From Chamaea fasciata (lineage: Eukaryota; Chordata; Aves; Passeriformes; Sylviidae): 64,000 nucleotides of DNA. Below are positions 35,904 through 49,390 of this stretch, piece by piece. Location: positions 91,983,087 to 92,047,086 of the forward strand of contig JARCOQ010000002.1 in assembly GCA_029207755.1 (NCBI GenBank), given 5' to 3'. The notes beneath the pieces were generated by a model, which had not been told where the DNA came from, did not search any database, and worked only from the letters and a program-made list of their open reading frames with translations. Positions within the stretch are counted from its first letter, which is position 1. Each line of letters opens with the position of its first letter. A program made the translations under genes and the position numbers.

Positions 35904-36390
35904 TGTCATAATGATACCTTAGACCGGCTACCTAGAACAGAGGCTAGACAGAGTTAAGAGAATAAAGTAGGTATTTATTAAAGGCCTTCAACAGATACAC
36001 CTTGGGCAGTCAAAAGTGTTCCAGAGGCAACACCCAAGAGGGACAGCAGTCAGAAGTTTTTCAGACAGGTGTAAGTTTGGTCTATTTGCTTATCAGGGGT
36101 TAATCCTCCAATTACAGCCTCAGGTAATGAAGTCACATTCCCCTGGTTTGCTTTCACACCCCCAAACACTTTTGTTTATACTTTCAGGCCTGAGGCAGAG
36201 GGCGTCCTTGGTTCTCAGGCCAGGCAGGGTTTTTTCATCTGACCAAAATGTGAAGAGAGCTTCCTAACACTATATGTGGAGTTCAGAGTTATACACTAAT
36301 GCAGTACAGGGTCTGAAAAATATAAAAGCTGAAAACTTAAGGCATCAGAAGTGACAAGTCAAAGCCATCTCTGCAGCAACACTGTGTTCA
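35904..36390 (-). mobile_element. Probable solo LTR of an endogenous retrovirus
   Basis: A minus-strand LTR. On that strand TATAAAC (36180-36174) precedes AATAAA (35979-35974) by about 200 bases, the normal promoter-to-poly(A) arrangement. The segment around TTTATTAAAGGCCTTCA, ACACCTTGGGCAGT and CCTCCAATTACAGC resembles LTRs common in songbird genomes, by memory. The proposed ends start TGTCATAA and finish GTGTTCA, and both are flanked by GATGT (35899-35903 and 36391-36395), a 5-bp target duplication. Several alternative ends were available, so this match could be partly chance. No gag, pol or env remains adjoin it, consistent with a solo LTR left by recombination. Confidence 0.6.
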
Positions 36391-36395
36391 GATGT

Positions 36396-37379
36396 CAGTG
36401 CCTCTTGCTGAGGCCAGAGAAGAGGACTTTGAGGCAGCCCAGACTACTGCTTTATCTGTAAGAATGGAAAACAGAAGGCACAAGACCAAATAGGAATGAG
36501 CTCTGAGGACAAAGAGAGAGATGATGGTAGAGTGCCTACAGATAAATGAGCTTTCTTTTCTTGTCTCTTGTTATATGGTATGTGTTCACATTGTGAGCTT
36601 GCATGTGAGACCACTGAAAATACTCATTACTTCCACAGTTCGGCAGTTAAGGGTCCCAGAGAGAGAAGACTATGACAAGAGACATGAGTAGGACCTTCCT
36701 GAGCTGTAACTAAGTAGGAAAGAGAGGCATAAGTGAGGAGATCTAAATAAGCCATTTCAACTCTGATGCTCAGAGAGCTCCTTCAGCTTGAGCTCACCTA
36801 TCACTTGGGTGCGGAAGTCCCTCAGAGTACTGCCTAAACTTCTCAGAAAACTTAAAGCTAGTGACAGCTACCCAGTACCAAATGAGCAGTGCTTCCAGGG
36901 TGGCTTATTGTCTTCCATGGAGTAGCTGCAGACAGCCGTAAGACATGCCCTTCAGCTTCTCATATGGATGAGCAAACGCAGTCCACTCTTTTTACCAAAA
37001 CAGGACTTCTTGTGAGCTCACTTAGCAGATTAATGCCTTCTTGTAACAGAGGAAGGCCCTTGTATGATGACCAAGTTCTTATTCTAAACACAACAGTTCT
37101 CGAGACACCAACTTCTAGCCTTTCCATCAAATGGTAAAAGAAAAGAAAATAATTAATTCCCATAATTCTTGCTGTTTATTTCTAAAAGCAATAGTACCAA
37201 AAAAACTGTTCTTCAGTGAAAAGTAAAGTAGAGCAGATTTTGATTTGTGAATGCCTTAGCTCCCTCTCTCTCAGAGGAGAAGGGTTTTTGCATTGCCGCT
37301 TTTGTAAAACAAAATGCACTGATGAGCAGAGAGGCTTAAAGCATACAAAATAATACTGGGGTTTTTAAAAATTTTTCTC
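36396..37379. other. No recognised feature
   Basis: Plain sequence downstream of the LTR. One 82-codon plus-strand frame (36889-37137) has no motif I know. Confidence 0.5.
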
Positions 37380-37405
37380 CTTGAAGAAGTATTATCTTCT
37401 TCAAG
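37380..37405. repeat. 10-bp perfect inverted repeat
   Basis: CTTGAAGAAG, a six-base loop TATTAT, then CTTCTTCAAG. The second arm runs straight into AAGCTTCT, so overlapping palindromes cluster here. Confidence 0.9.
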
Positions 37406-40400
37406 AAGCTTCTAGGAAACACACTGGTCACAGATGCATTCCATCTTCCACACCCCCTCATCTATTCTAGCTTTCAGTGTTGAGAACACTTAACTTCCTT
37501 AAACAAATGGAATTAATTTTATGGAAAAATGAAAAGTTCTTCTGTATTGATTAGTAAGTCAGTTAAATTGGAAATTCTTCTGCCAACTGACCTAATTTTA
37601 AATCCAAGGCGTGGAGGTTTTGCTTCATCTTTCAACCCCCGTTTATTTAAGAATGGCTTATTCTGTCAGTCCCACTGAGGCTTTCTTGTCTAACTCCAGT
37701 GAAAGTGAGAAAAAACCTCACAGGTTTGCTGAGTCTGAAGGCTTGTGCAAACAATACAACCCTAGATGGGGATTCACATGATTTATAACTATACATCAAT
37801 GAATGTGTACACACACAGAGAGAAATATGCACAGCAAGCTTTTAAAAAGGACTGGGGCAAAATTGCATTTCAGTAAAGTCCAGGAGAAAAAAGCCTGACT
37901 TAATAAAACTTGTTTTGATAATGTTCAGCTTTAGCATTTTCATAATTACGCATCTTTTGAAAAGAATTTTCAGAAGGTCTAATAATTAAAGACACTATAG
38001 AGCCATTCCATGCAGGCCCCAGACCAACTCATGCATCTCTCCCATGTATGACTTGGGACATTCATAGGTTTATTTTGGAGACATCTTCATACAGCTACTG
38101 ATATCCTTTACTGTTTAAAAACCTTGCAATATTTTTGAGGACACTTTCTGGTGGTGACATGCTCAGTTGTGTCCCTTCTCTCACTGTTCTTTAGGAATCT
38201 AGCTTGATCAATCTGTTGGTTCAGGTTGCAAAGCTGGTTTAAGAGTTCTTCTTTTCCCCACATTTGGCTGCTCACCACTACTGCTGAACACCAGATCATT
38301 GCCCCCTCAGCACTGCTGAAGCAACAGTTACATCACTGAAATAACCTAAGAGCTATTTACAGACAACTTTATGTATTAGTGTGGGGGTTTTTTATTGTTT
38401 TAGGTTTTTAAACCCAGTTTGGTGGCTGGCTCACCTCCTCGGAATTAAACCAGCACAGCTGAGGAAGTGATTGGTTAGAGCCATGGGGCAAGAACAAGTA
38501 GCAAATGCAGGAATATCTTAAATCAGCTGCCACCTGAAAAAAGTTCCTATAGCTGCCTTTGGTTGTGTGATGTGCTGGGGGAGTAGAAGAGTATTTTTAT
38601 GAATATAACTGCAGTGATTCATGTGTTTGGTGTTCTGGAATGTGTTGAGCATATGGTATTGCAGGCTTTATGTAAGTGACCTTGCAAGTTTGTATTTTTA
38701 AATCTATTATGGAGCAACTAATGAATAGGTTCTTTCTCCTTCCTACTGGGATAAATCTTGAACTTCTGGTAAGCATACTCTTTGGGGCAGAACCCACAAC
38801 TATTCCTGTAGGACTAGCATTTCTTCCATCCCATTGAAAAGAGGAGTTCTCCACAAAATCTCCTGGGAGATTTTTGCTTTTAGCATATGTTATCTTGTTT
38901 TGTTTTTTTTTTTCCCCCGTGGGAAGAAATTATGTGAGCCATGTTAGCAATGAAGAGACATGCTGTATACAAAGTCTTAACATTTTCCAATAGCACAAAT
39001 AAACCAGGAATCATTCTACTGTTCTTGTTCCTTGACTTATATAAGACTGTGATGATACCAGTGAGTGACAGGCTACCAGGGAGCATTACTGACCTCAAAA
39101 AGTTCCTTATTCTTGGTGCTGTGCTGGTGGATATCTCTCCTGAGGGCTTTTGGCTTGGCCTCCTGTGGGTGATGTGATGAAGAAAAGAACTTGGTCTGGA
39201 TTTATCACTTAGCTTGTTGACCATCTCCATAAAACCCTCTCACTCAGGCCACAGTTTTTACCCAGTAAAAGTGCTGACACTCAAGAGCCAGCTTAATCTT
39301 TCTTCTCAGATTTAGTTGAGCAGTAGTTACCCAGTGTGCCATGGCACAAAGCATGGAGACCATAAATGTGCTAATGCTAATGACATGACGTAGGCAAATA
39401 CATTTCTTTTGTATTGCACTGAACTTCCTTGACTAGGTGCTTAATGATTACGTACTGTGCTTAACTGGCTTATAAACAGTGTCCTTAAAGTGTGAAAACT
39501 GTATTTTTTCATTACAAATAGTTAATTCTAAATATTACGTCTAATGGTGTTGAAGTCTTTTAAGTGAAAGGCCTCAATTAGCACTTTGTGGAGTTCTGGT
39601 CTGCCTTTGGTGACACATACAGTCTGCAGGGCCTCAGATGCAGAAATTGATCAGAATAGCTCTTTAAAACTAATTATTCTGCTGAGCCATTCTTCAGGCA
39701 CTCATCCAAAATGTAAATGAGCATATTCCAAAATAATTACTCTACTCACAAAGCAGGGTAAATATCCCAAAATGAAATAACTTCTGTTCCAAATCAGACT
39801 GTCTTTATAGAGGAGTCATTTGGTAATATAGGAATAGCAAGGAAGTTTAGAGAGTGTGTGAAGATTTTGATTACTCATATAATTCTGCTGTCAGTAATTT
39901 CTCTAAAAAGTCATAGATTTCTACATTCATAAAGCCATTTAGAGTGAGTGAGTTTGCTGCAAGCACATCTACAAAGCGAGATGGTTATGTCAGATATATT
40001 TGTACCAAGTAAAAAATAAATTAGGTTTCAGTTCCCAGTTTGCATATTTACTATGGAGATAAGGATTTTTTAATAGTTTGAGTACAGCACATCCAGTGTA
40101 ATGAACTAGTTACTTGCTTGAATGATAAATTGACTAAGGCCCCATTTAGTTGAACGTTTATTTTTGTGGCAAAGTGTGTTCACATGTCATATCTCCCCAT
40201 CCATATGCTCTCCCATTGCACAGTGAACCAGGATGAGAAACTGATAACCTAGAAAAACACTCAGAAAAAATACACCTTTTAAATCTGTATTAATTCCTCA
40301 CTCCACTTTGGGGGCCTTGTTTGGCGCCTCACACAGTTGTACTACACATGGTGTACAAAAGGAAATGAAAGGAAGACTGGCAATAACAACCCATATTCCT

Positions 40401-40634
40401 TCTATTTTGTTGGAGCTTTCCACTGCTTTATGTAAGTGTAGAAAACTTTCTGCTGTTAAAGGTGGTAATGAATAATTTCCAAATCAAAGATGAGTGAGTG
40501 TGTGTGTATATCCAGTTGCTGTCAATCAGTCCAAAGTCACAGTTGTGAAACACGGTCATATTCCTTCACCACCTTTCAGTATATATATTAATTAGTGTTG
40601 TGTTTAAAGCTATGGGTTAAAGCTATGGTAGCGC
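37406..40634. other. No gene recognised; possible conserved noncoding sequence near 39.5-39.8 kb
   Basis: Mostly ordinary AT-rich DNA. The 39.5-39.8 kb part lacks repeats and reads like conserved noncoding DNA, for example CTCAATTAGCACTTTGTGG and AATGTAAATGAGCATATTCC. This is an impression only. The 116-codon minus-strand frame at 38880-39230 has no known motif. Confidence 0.35.
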
Positions 40635-40659
40635 TTTTTTTTTTTTTTTTTTTTTTTTT
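40635..40659. repeat. 25-base T homopolymer
   Basis: An uninterrupted T run preceded by two copies of TAAAGCTATGG spaced 13 bases apart (about 40606-40630). No retrocopy-like flank is visible. Confidence 0.9.
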
Positions 40660-41957
40660 AAGAAACTGTGCTAACTTCTCCATATTCTAGTTTCTTTTCC
40701 CAAAGGCCTCTCAGAATTTGATTCAGGTCTCTACAAGTAGTATGATCAGCTTGAAATTATGACACCACAGTTCTAATTACTTGCATGCAAAATTAAAATG
40801 CAAGAGGATAATTATGCCAAAAATGTTCTCTTGTCTAGACAAAACCTTTTCAGGTTGTCAGGATGGGGGAAGGCTTCTGCATTTGTCTCCAAGAAATTCT
40901 GTGCTTCTACCATGCAGAACAAGCACCCTGAGGACAGTGCCTCTGAGACAAGTCAGACCTCATGATTATCCCCACACATGCAGAAAGGACAGTGTTTTAT
41001 GATAGTGTCTACTATGATATGACTACTCATATGTAAGGCAAAAATGTTCTGGCTTGTGCTGGCTTTACTTCAAAAATGACTTTTGCATCAAAAATGACTG
41101 TTGATTATGAATCAGTCTTCTTCAACCAGGCCAAATATTTTAATTGAGAACCAGTCTAGAAATACATGGATATATGAGGTCAAGCCCCACTGTAAATCTA
41201 AACTTCTCAGAAGCCTTTGAGATAGAACAGTCAACTGTGAAAAGAACCCTGAAAATGTCTTCTCAAAGGCATCTGGCTAATTAAGGAGCTGAAATTCAAG
41301 CAGCTACAACCTTAGGAAGTGTTTTGTGAATGTTGGTGCACATCTTTGTGCATGTGCCAAATTTTTGAATGTATAGCAGTTCTATTGCCAGGGACATGAA
41401 GGTGAAAACATCTAATAAGTAAGCCTTGAGCCACACAGAAATGAGACAGCCAAAAATATCTGGCTAACCCATGACACTTTTTGATATTTCTCTCCAGAAG
41501 ACATCTATGAAGCACTATATTTTAGGACCAAGGCTTTTTATCGTTCCTAAAGTGTTAGCAGGAAGACCACAGTAAAAAGCCAGGCCCAATAAATCATTAT
41601 GAAAAATCGTTATTGAGCAGACACAGAGGCCAAATTAAAAATAGGACAATCATCACTTTATTAAGAGTCGTATTTTTTTTAAAATGCCCATAGGACAGTG
41701 CTTCTCTTACTTTTGCCCTAGGACTAAATCCTGGTTATGCACAGCTATCCCCAGACGAGCACACATAAACACTTGCAGATGGCTTTACTTTAATATGTAC
41801 ACATACCCTGAACAGCAGAAACTGTACATGCCATATCTTGTGAAATGTATGCTGTCCACAAGCTTAATCAGACTGCCCAGGAATGTGTGCACAGTCTGTG
41901 CAGTTACTTCCATGACTGTGAGACACCATGAACTGGGTCAAGTGATGGCTGGCTGTG
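40660..41957. other. No recognised feature
   Basis: Ordinary sequence with chance-length frames only (largest 99 codons, 41684-41983 plus). Confidence 0.5.
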
Positions 41958-42000
41958 GCCCCGGGGCAGGGACATATACCTGATATGTGTGTCCCGGGGC
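41958..42000. repeat. GC-rich hairpin
   Basis: GCCCCGGG at 41958-41965 pairs exactly with CCCGGGGC at 41993-42000. The stem continues with a G-T wobble, C-G and A-T, then an internal loop (GGG against G), then six more pairs (ACATAT with ATATGT) and a five-base loop. About 17 paired positions in 43 bases make it the most stable local fold I noticed. It sits in a small GC-rich island. Confidence 0.85.
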
Positions 42001-42048
42001 ACCGCCTGTCACATGCTGGGAGGGGCTGCTGCTCTGAGAGAGCCCCTG

Positions 42049-42097
42049 TGACAACTGAGTAACTAAAATGACAACAATGACAACTGAGTAACTAAAA
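42049..42097. repeat. Direct duplication, 29-base period
   Basis: TGACAACTGAGTAACTAAAA occurs at 42049-42068 and again at 42078-42097, separated by nine bases TGACAACAA that repeat the first part of the unit. It begins 49 bases after the GC-rich hairpin. Confidence 0.95.
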
Positions 42098-45000
42098 AAT
42101 TGGCTCCTTTCCAACTAATGAACGCCAAATGCCAGCTATGGCCTCAAGTAGGAGAGTAACCATGGCACTGCCCTCTACGTGCATTGTGTTGGCTTGTCCA
42201 GGCAAATGTTTTGTCCAGGCAAAACATTATCTGTGTACAAACACAGGGCCAACAATTTCTGACCTTTAAATCATATCAGAAGACTTTGGTCCTGCTCTGT
42301 CTTTATGTAGGGAGTTCTTGAAGGAAAAAGACAACCCTCTAGCCACACAGCGCTTTGAGAGCATGCACTTTGTAACAGATGTCTGAATGTGACCCAAAGC
42401 GATGAAACATTAAATTATCTAGTAAAGAGGACTCAGTTCTGAAGAGAAGGAGGTAGAATTTGAAGTTAAATTCCTCCTATGAGGATGAGACATCAGTATA
42501 GAAGATAAAAAGATTGAGATTGTACCTAGGAACAAAGGATTTCCCAGGGCTGGAAGGGGTGTTAATTTTCTTAGGGCTGGAAGATAGGGGTGTTAATTGC
42601 TCTTGTTTATTTGGTGGCCATCTAACCTGTTTCTTACAATAGTAAGTGGGTCTAACTGTTATCTCATATTTGCTGTGCCATTCATTGTTACACTTTCACA
42701 AAACTGGTCAACGGTCAACATCGTAGAGACTTCCTGCTCCATGATAGCAGTCACAAGGAGGCACTATTACAAGTTGGGCTAAAATGTGAGACACGATTTA
42801 GGGATCAGAACCTCCAAAAATTCAAATGTATATAACCAAGCCTGCAATTTTAGACTGTCATTTAGGTACTGCCTTGACTTGAAAGCATGGAGTGTTTTGT
42901 TCCCTTTTCCAGTACAATTTCTATATGTCAACCCATGGCTATTTTATATAAAACACTAAGCTAAACCTAGGAAGGGACTGGAATCCACAAATACTCTCCT
43001 GTGCCTTCAACAATAGGCCAAAGAGTAATTCTTCTGTCTGTATCATATGCTTGTCTCTGGTCCTTCCACTTCTGTGGTAGCCCCTGCTTCCCTGTTCACA
43101 ACGGGGTGAAGGAAAGATGGATTGTGGTCTCTGTGGAGACCAGCAGCAACAACTTCTGAAAAAAAACCCCTGAAGTATTCTGACAGAATCACAACTTGGC
43201 TTAGGGAGCTGAGAAAGGATAGACCACTCTTCCCCCAGCCCTCACACACACTTGGTAGGACAAAAGTCTTTTTAGCCTGAATCACAAGCAACTAGTGGGA
43301 AAAGCTAGGGAAGGAGCTGGACTGGAGAAATTATTGCAATTCAATTGCCTAGACAAACACACAAAAATGAAATGGGAGAGTCAACTGTGACGATGGAAAG
43401 GCTGCAGAGAAATCCAGAAATACTGGTATGATAGCAGGATTTTCCCAGCATTAACTGTCCCCAGGCAGGTATGTCATAACAAAATTCAGGTGAAAGTTAA
43501 ACTCCATCAAAAGCCAAAGCAGGGGAAAAGTTCTATGACACAATCATCTCAGAAATTCTGCCTACCAGCATTTGCATTGAAAAGGAAAAATATGAGCTTG
43601 GGATGCTCAAGGCATACCATCATTTGACTACCTTTGAATTTGCTTTATCCCTTCACTTCAATCCTGTTGGGGTAGCTGAGGCACAAACTTCCTTGGATTC
43701 CTTGAGGAAAGAAGATGTCACAGGGGTTTGTGCTGCTTGCACAGGGGAACACACAGTAAGGTGGAAAGCTGGAGCACAGCCACCCGAGGAGTACTTTTGC
43801 AGGGGCTGTACAAGAAGTATCACATCACCGCCAGAGCAGCACATGCCTCAGGGCACTCTAGTTCCAGCCCTTTGCCCACAGTCCCTTCTACCAGCCTACT
43901 TCCCTTCTCCTTCATGGGGGACGAAAAGCCCTGTGTCTGCAGGGATGACCTCAAGGGGCAGTCTGGAGATGATATCAAATTGTGTTGCTTCTGCTTTCTC
44001 TCACAGCTGTTGTGCCTTGTTCCTCTGCTTGCTGCCAAGCCAACAGCAGCCTCACCTGTTGTCAGTATTCAGGCTCTCTAGGTCTTTAAGCTCTTTGCTG
44101 AAAGATGCTCCCCAAGTGCCAGATCCAATCGTGCCTGAACCACACTAGTGAAGGTGCAACCCCAATAATAGTATGCAGAAATTATACTTAAGTGATAAAT
44201 ACTTGAATGATTAATCATTAGTCATATGATTTGCTCTGCTAAACTAAACTAGAATAGCACTGCTGTCTTGATTCAGGCTCTGAAAGGAAGCAAGCTGATT
44301 GCCGCAGCATCTAAAGGTTGGCAGCTTCCCCATGGCCAGCTCTCCCTGGGTTTCAGGACACTCTGTCCATTTGTCCTGCCTTCTGACTGCATTGCTGACA
44401 CCTAGGCACAAACCATTTCCTGGGATTTCCTGGAGACAGACCCTAGGGTCTGTCATTTCTAGACTGTAAGGTAACCCAGTGTCCCATGAAACCTGGAACT
44501 TACTCTCAGTAGTGATGTGTTTGCTAGCAGTTCTCCAAACAGTGCTACTGCAGGTATTTTTTCTGTACACTGTGCTATCGGTGGGCATCTCCCACAAAGC
44601 CAATAGAGACCTGGTAAGTGCAACGGCTGTGCTAATGACTGGTTAATGGAAGTGAGAGACAAGTTATAATGACACCACCCTTCCAGAAAACAGCAGCAGC
44701 AAATATGGCTGTTGCTTTCTGACATTTCAGTCTGTGGATCCTGCTGACTACTGAGATTGGTAGGGAATTGTATCACATAATTAGATGGACTACATGGCCA
44801 CCTTTTCCCTCACTAGCTGGAGCAGCCTCAAGTCTCAAGCTTCTGTAAAAACAAGGAAAGATCCTTGAAGGCCAAGTAGCGAGCATACCTTTAGAGCAGT
44901 TAAAATGTTGCAATGTATGTGTGTATTTAAATACGTATGTGTGTGTATGAAAATGTGCCTGTAGTAGGGACAATTATATCAGCACAGTAACAGGAAAATA

Positions 45001-45268
45001 GATGGCCTTTATTGTTTGAGTACAAGCAGTCCTTTAAGTAATAGCACAGTTGTGTAACAGCACGGAAATTTAAAGCTGAGCTCTGTTTGCTCTAACAAAT
45101 GTAAGGCTGGCACCATGTCAGTTATGACTCAAGCAGCACATTGTAACACTTCAGCCATAGTGAACTGTGCGTCACAAGAAGACTTATTTCGTACGCCGTT
45201 CTCTTACTTATGGAGGTAGCACAGCACAAGCAGCAGAATGGATTTTTTTTGTTTTGTTGTTTTTGTGG
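42098..45268. other. No gene recognised
   Basis: An imperfect local duplication (GGGCTGGAAG ... GGGGTGTTAATT, twice) lies at about 42548-42599. The 181-codon plus-strand frame at 43603-44148 is the second longest in the window. It overlaps a 117-codon frame in another phase and has no domain I know, and its length is compatible with chance. Confidence 0.45.
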
Positions 45269-45286
45269 TTTTTTTTTTTTTTTTTT
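45269..45286. repeat. 18-base T run in a T-rich tract
   Basis: Part of a T-rich tract from about 45241 with GTTTTG interruptions. A similar GTTT-rich tract lies at about 45720-45763. Confidence 0.85.
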
Positions 45287-48200
45287 GGTGAGCTGTTGGT
45301 TTCTATTTGCTTTCACTGGGATGCTTTGTTGTAGGATGACTGCCAGACTGGCTTTCTTACAAAAACACTTTACCTGAGAAACATTGCTGTTTCTAGAGAG
45401 GAAATTTGCTTGACACAGTACTCTCTACTGTAAGGATTGGTGAGGTAATGAGGTCATAAAAATAAAAAAAAAAGGTAGAGATTTAGGGATTTTAATTTCA
45501 CTGTTGACCAATGTGAAGAAAAGAACTCCCCTGTTTTTCTCTCTACTTTTCTGCAAAGAGGTCTGCACTTGCTCTTACTGAAGACCACTGAACAAGCAAT
45601 AGAGCTGGAGCAGCTGTGACTTCATCCTCATTTTACCTCTGTGCAGTATTCTTGCCCAGTCCTTTAGAAAGCTTTGTGGTAGTCCAAAATAAGTAACATT
45701 AACAGTTTATCATGTCGCATTTGTTTTTTTGTTTGTTTGTTTTTTGTTTGGGGTTTTTTTTGTCAGATGCTATTTAAATCTTTCTTTTCAGAATTAGCGA
45801 GCATCTCATGTTAACTTTTTTCCTGAATTGCAAATGTTTTTTTGTTCATTCATGTATTATCATGATTTTAAAATCTCTTTTCCTCTCTTATGGTGTGACA
45901 TACAATACTCATGTATGTCATAACTCGCTGCTTGATCTGGTGTTCAGTTCAGAAAACAGTAAACCATTTTTTCCCCTCAAGAGTAGCTGAGTAGGTATCC
46001 TCCTTGCTTCTTCCTTTGTTCAGACAAAGGCTCCTTCTCTCTCTCCCTTCAATGTAGCTCCCTTCTCTGCCACCAAAAAGATGGGAATGAAAGAAAAACT
46101 TTGTGACTTCTCTCTTGCTTAAGTACTTGAAGCAACATTCTGTGGGCAATGATTTTCTGTAACCCTGTGTAATCATTCACCAGGTTCCACTTTACCCAGG
46201 GAAATCTTTCAAGCAGCAACAGAAGGAGACATGCCAAACTACAGAGCTTGTCATGGACATCAAGAAACAAGTAGTCTTATCCAAGAGTGCTTTTAACTAA
46301 ATGTTAGCCTCCTTCTGTTTTTAAATTCATTATGCATAATTCCCCACATTCATACAGAAATCTTATTCTCTGAAGGCCTAAAATCTTAAATCTCCTTAAA
46401 GCAGACCTAGATGCAAAAGGGATAGGTGTTACCTTTGACAGTGGAATTTCTGGATTGTTTGGGTACTTTAGATATTTTTGTGTAAGCTATACAGCTATAA
46501 AGGAGGTCACACTCTACTTTAGGTTGTCAACAGTATAGAAGAAAAACAAGGCTAGGATAAAAACCATAGTTTTCAGTACTTTGGAAAGCACTGATAGAAT
46601 TGGACATTTTTAGTGTGCCACACTCTTTTCAAATACTGTTCTGATGCACTGCTTTACTCCCAAGTAATACTACAGGTAAATGATGCTAGAAATGAGAATC
46701 AGATTTCCTGTGGGAATGTTTGATAAACATGGATTGTTTATACTACCAGTCCCACAGAATTATGTTTCAGAGGATATTTTAAAAACTGACTTCAAATAAT
46801 TTTTAAGTGGTTGTCACCATCTGTGGTAATATGCAAGAGTCTCTCAGTCACATAACAGCCTGAAACTCATTAAGATTTTAGTATATTGACGTCAGCTGAA
46901 GACTGTTTGAATCTTGGCTTTGAGTTGCATTTAGAAATAGATTTAGCTGGGAAGTGGCCATTGTTCTAGATGCACACTGCTCAAAGTTCAACCATAATAA
47001 CGAAGAAGTTTAAATGGGATTGACATCCAGTCCTCTACTGCTGTAATTTTCTGCATGATATATAACTGAATGATTAGCTTTCACATGCCCCCAGTGATGC
47101 CTACCAGCTTCTGTTTTTGGCTGTAGGGCAAAATGTAAACAGAGGTAATTCATATTTCTGTCCTGCTCAGCCACTGCTGGGAGATGGATGGGAAAGTTGT
47201 CCGTGCTGCCTCAGCTATCCCAGCTAAACTGGCCAGTGAGCACAAGCCTGAGCCTTTTTGGAAATTGTGTTCTAAGTCTATTGGAGCTGGAGGTGTCCAT
47301 GCATGTATCTAGAAGCCCCATTCAGAGACTATGAGTTCTCAGACAAGCAAGTAGGTAAGTCCTAGCTGGACTGGAATTAGGGCTGGCAGTATATTTCAGA
47401 GGCCTAATTGGTACAACCATTGCATCAAAGATGCTGATGTTAAAACAAGCAAAACAAACCACAAAAAACCCAAGAAGAAAAGTAGGAAAAAACCTAGTGA
47501 AATACTTGACAACAGCTGATGTTGCAGGTGACTCAGGTACTTCTGCTTCTTTTTTCTTTTCCTAGAGAGTCCTGTTAAAGCTGTAAGATAGCTCTGGGCT
47601 ATGTCCTTTCAAATCACACCTACCAGTCATTCCTTCCTCTCTTACTCATTGTCTCATCACTCATCGGCTCCCATCTATCCATTTGTTAATATCATTCACT
47701 ACCTACTTAAAAATTATCTTTCATCCACTTACTGAAGGAAGGATTCAGATAGCTCAAGGAGTTTTATTTTCTGTTTTAAACTTATTCTTCCTTCACTCTG
47801 GAAGACTTCTTCTCAGAAGTGAATGTGCAGAAAGCTGTGGAACTTGGAAGGAGCTTACTCCCAGCAGGTCTTACTCCCCAGAAATGCCTCAGGGCACAGA
47901 GCTTTTGACCTTCTCTTTTTCTCCCTGTTGCCATCAGAACATCAGAAACTCCATAGGAGTCGGATGAACTTCTCTGCGTCCAGGAGAAGCACTAGAGAAT
48001 TTCTCACTCACCACACTTACAAAGCATGTGCTGAGCTCTGAAATGCACCAGACTTAATTTATCACTAAGGCTAGTCACAAAAATAAATCACAACACTTTT
48101 TTACTAATCATGTTTGAACTCAAACACTTTCTGCAGCATACCCTGCTCTAAATTATTTTATAAACAAACCCAAAGAGAACTGGAGAATTCCAAATAATTT

Positions 48201-49374
48201 CTTATCACAAAGAAATTTCTAGTACTCAAATTATTCCACAATTCCAAAACTTCAGATAATACTTCAGTTTTCAGAGCTTTGTAACTTTACGCTTCTCTTT
48301 AATGTTATACATTTCCCTTAGACACAGAAGATTCTTCAGTTTTTTATTATAAGTTTCCTAGCCATCATTATTAAAAATGCCCAATGCTTTAAAATACACA
48401 CAAATACAAAGAACTACAAATTTATCACAGGTAAAATTTGATGTTTATGCAAATCTCATTCATTTTTTCTTGATTCTTGACTGCTGTGTTTGGAAACACT
48501 ATGTAAAACCTCATTAAGATTTCATATTTTTTTTCTAACAGCCTTGAAATCTAACTTTTTTTTTTTTCCTGGTTCTAAGTACAAAAAACCCTTTCAAATC
48601 TGTGCAAATCTCAGTTGTAACTCACCTTTCTGCACCACATTTCCTAGTGAGTTTAAAAATGATTTTTGATATCTTGCTTCCAGAGGACTTATCTGAATAA
48701 AATAAACAGGTCAGTGAAAATATCATTTGACAGCATATTTGAGCTCAAGGGGAATTTTCTTGGAGATTTAAGGAAATGAGAGACAATTGCCTGATAATTT
48801 TATTTTGCTTTGCATATAAGTACTGCAGTAATACACCAAAAGCGAGTAAATCACAGGCTGAAACTTAGAGGCATTGAAAATTTTAAGTGAAATCTATCAG
48901 GCTTTGTCAAAGAGCCTCTAGCAGACGATGCAGTGACAGTCACATGAGCCATGTAGGAGGCTGTGCAGGATGGGGAGCAGCATCCACCTGAACCTGAGCT
49001 CAGCACCTTTCTGGGCTCAGGCAGCAGGTAGGGAGGTCATTTTTAGCTCTCCAGGGGAGCTACTGCTCCTGGCTGCTGGGGAGAGCTGGAGCCTTGGCTC
49101 TGCTCCCTGGCTGGACTCACACACAATGAGCCCATGAGGGCTCTGCCAGCTCCCTGCTGGTGTCTGGCTGCTGGCTGGCAGATGTAAACAGCTCCTTAGC
49201 TGGAGGGTGACCATGGTGTTCAAAGCCAACACACATACACACACAATGAATATTTTTATTCCCTCATATAAATTGTTAGACATTTGCTGCCAATTGTTTG
49301 CTAGAAGTTAAGGCTTAAAAGCTTTCTGCAGTCCTTTTCTAGCTCTATTCCTCCCCCCACTCCCTTCCCCCATT
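45287..49374. other. No recognised feature
   Basis: Ordinary AT-rich DNA. The GC-rich patch at about 48.95-49.2 kb is made of GGCTGCTGG/CAGCTCC words and yields an unremarkable 88-codon minus-strand frame (49017-49283). Confidence 0.45.
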
Positions 49375-49390
49375 AAAAAAAAAAAAAAAA
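49375..49390. repeat. 16-base A homopolymer
   Basis: An uninterrupted A run after a pyrimidine-rich stretch (CCCCCCACTCCCTTCCCCC). It is a plain low-complexity tract. Confidence 0.9.

Noticed and set aside
43603..44148. 181-codon plus-strand frame
   Set aside because: Second longest frame but roughly one of this size is expected by chance. It overlaps another frame in a different phase and has no recognisable domain.
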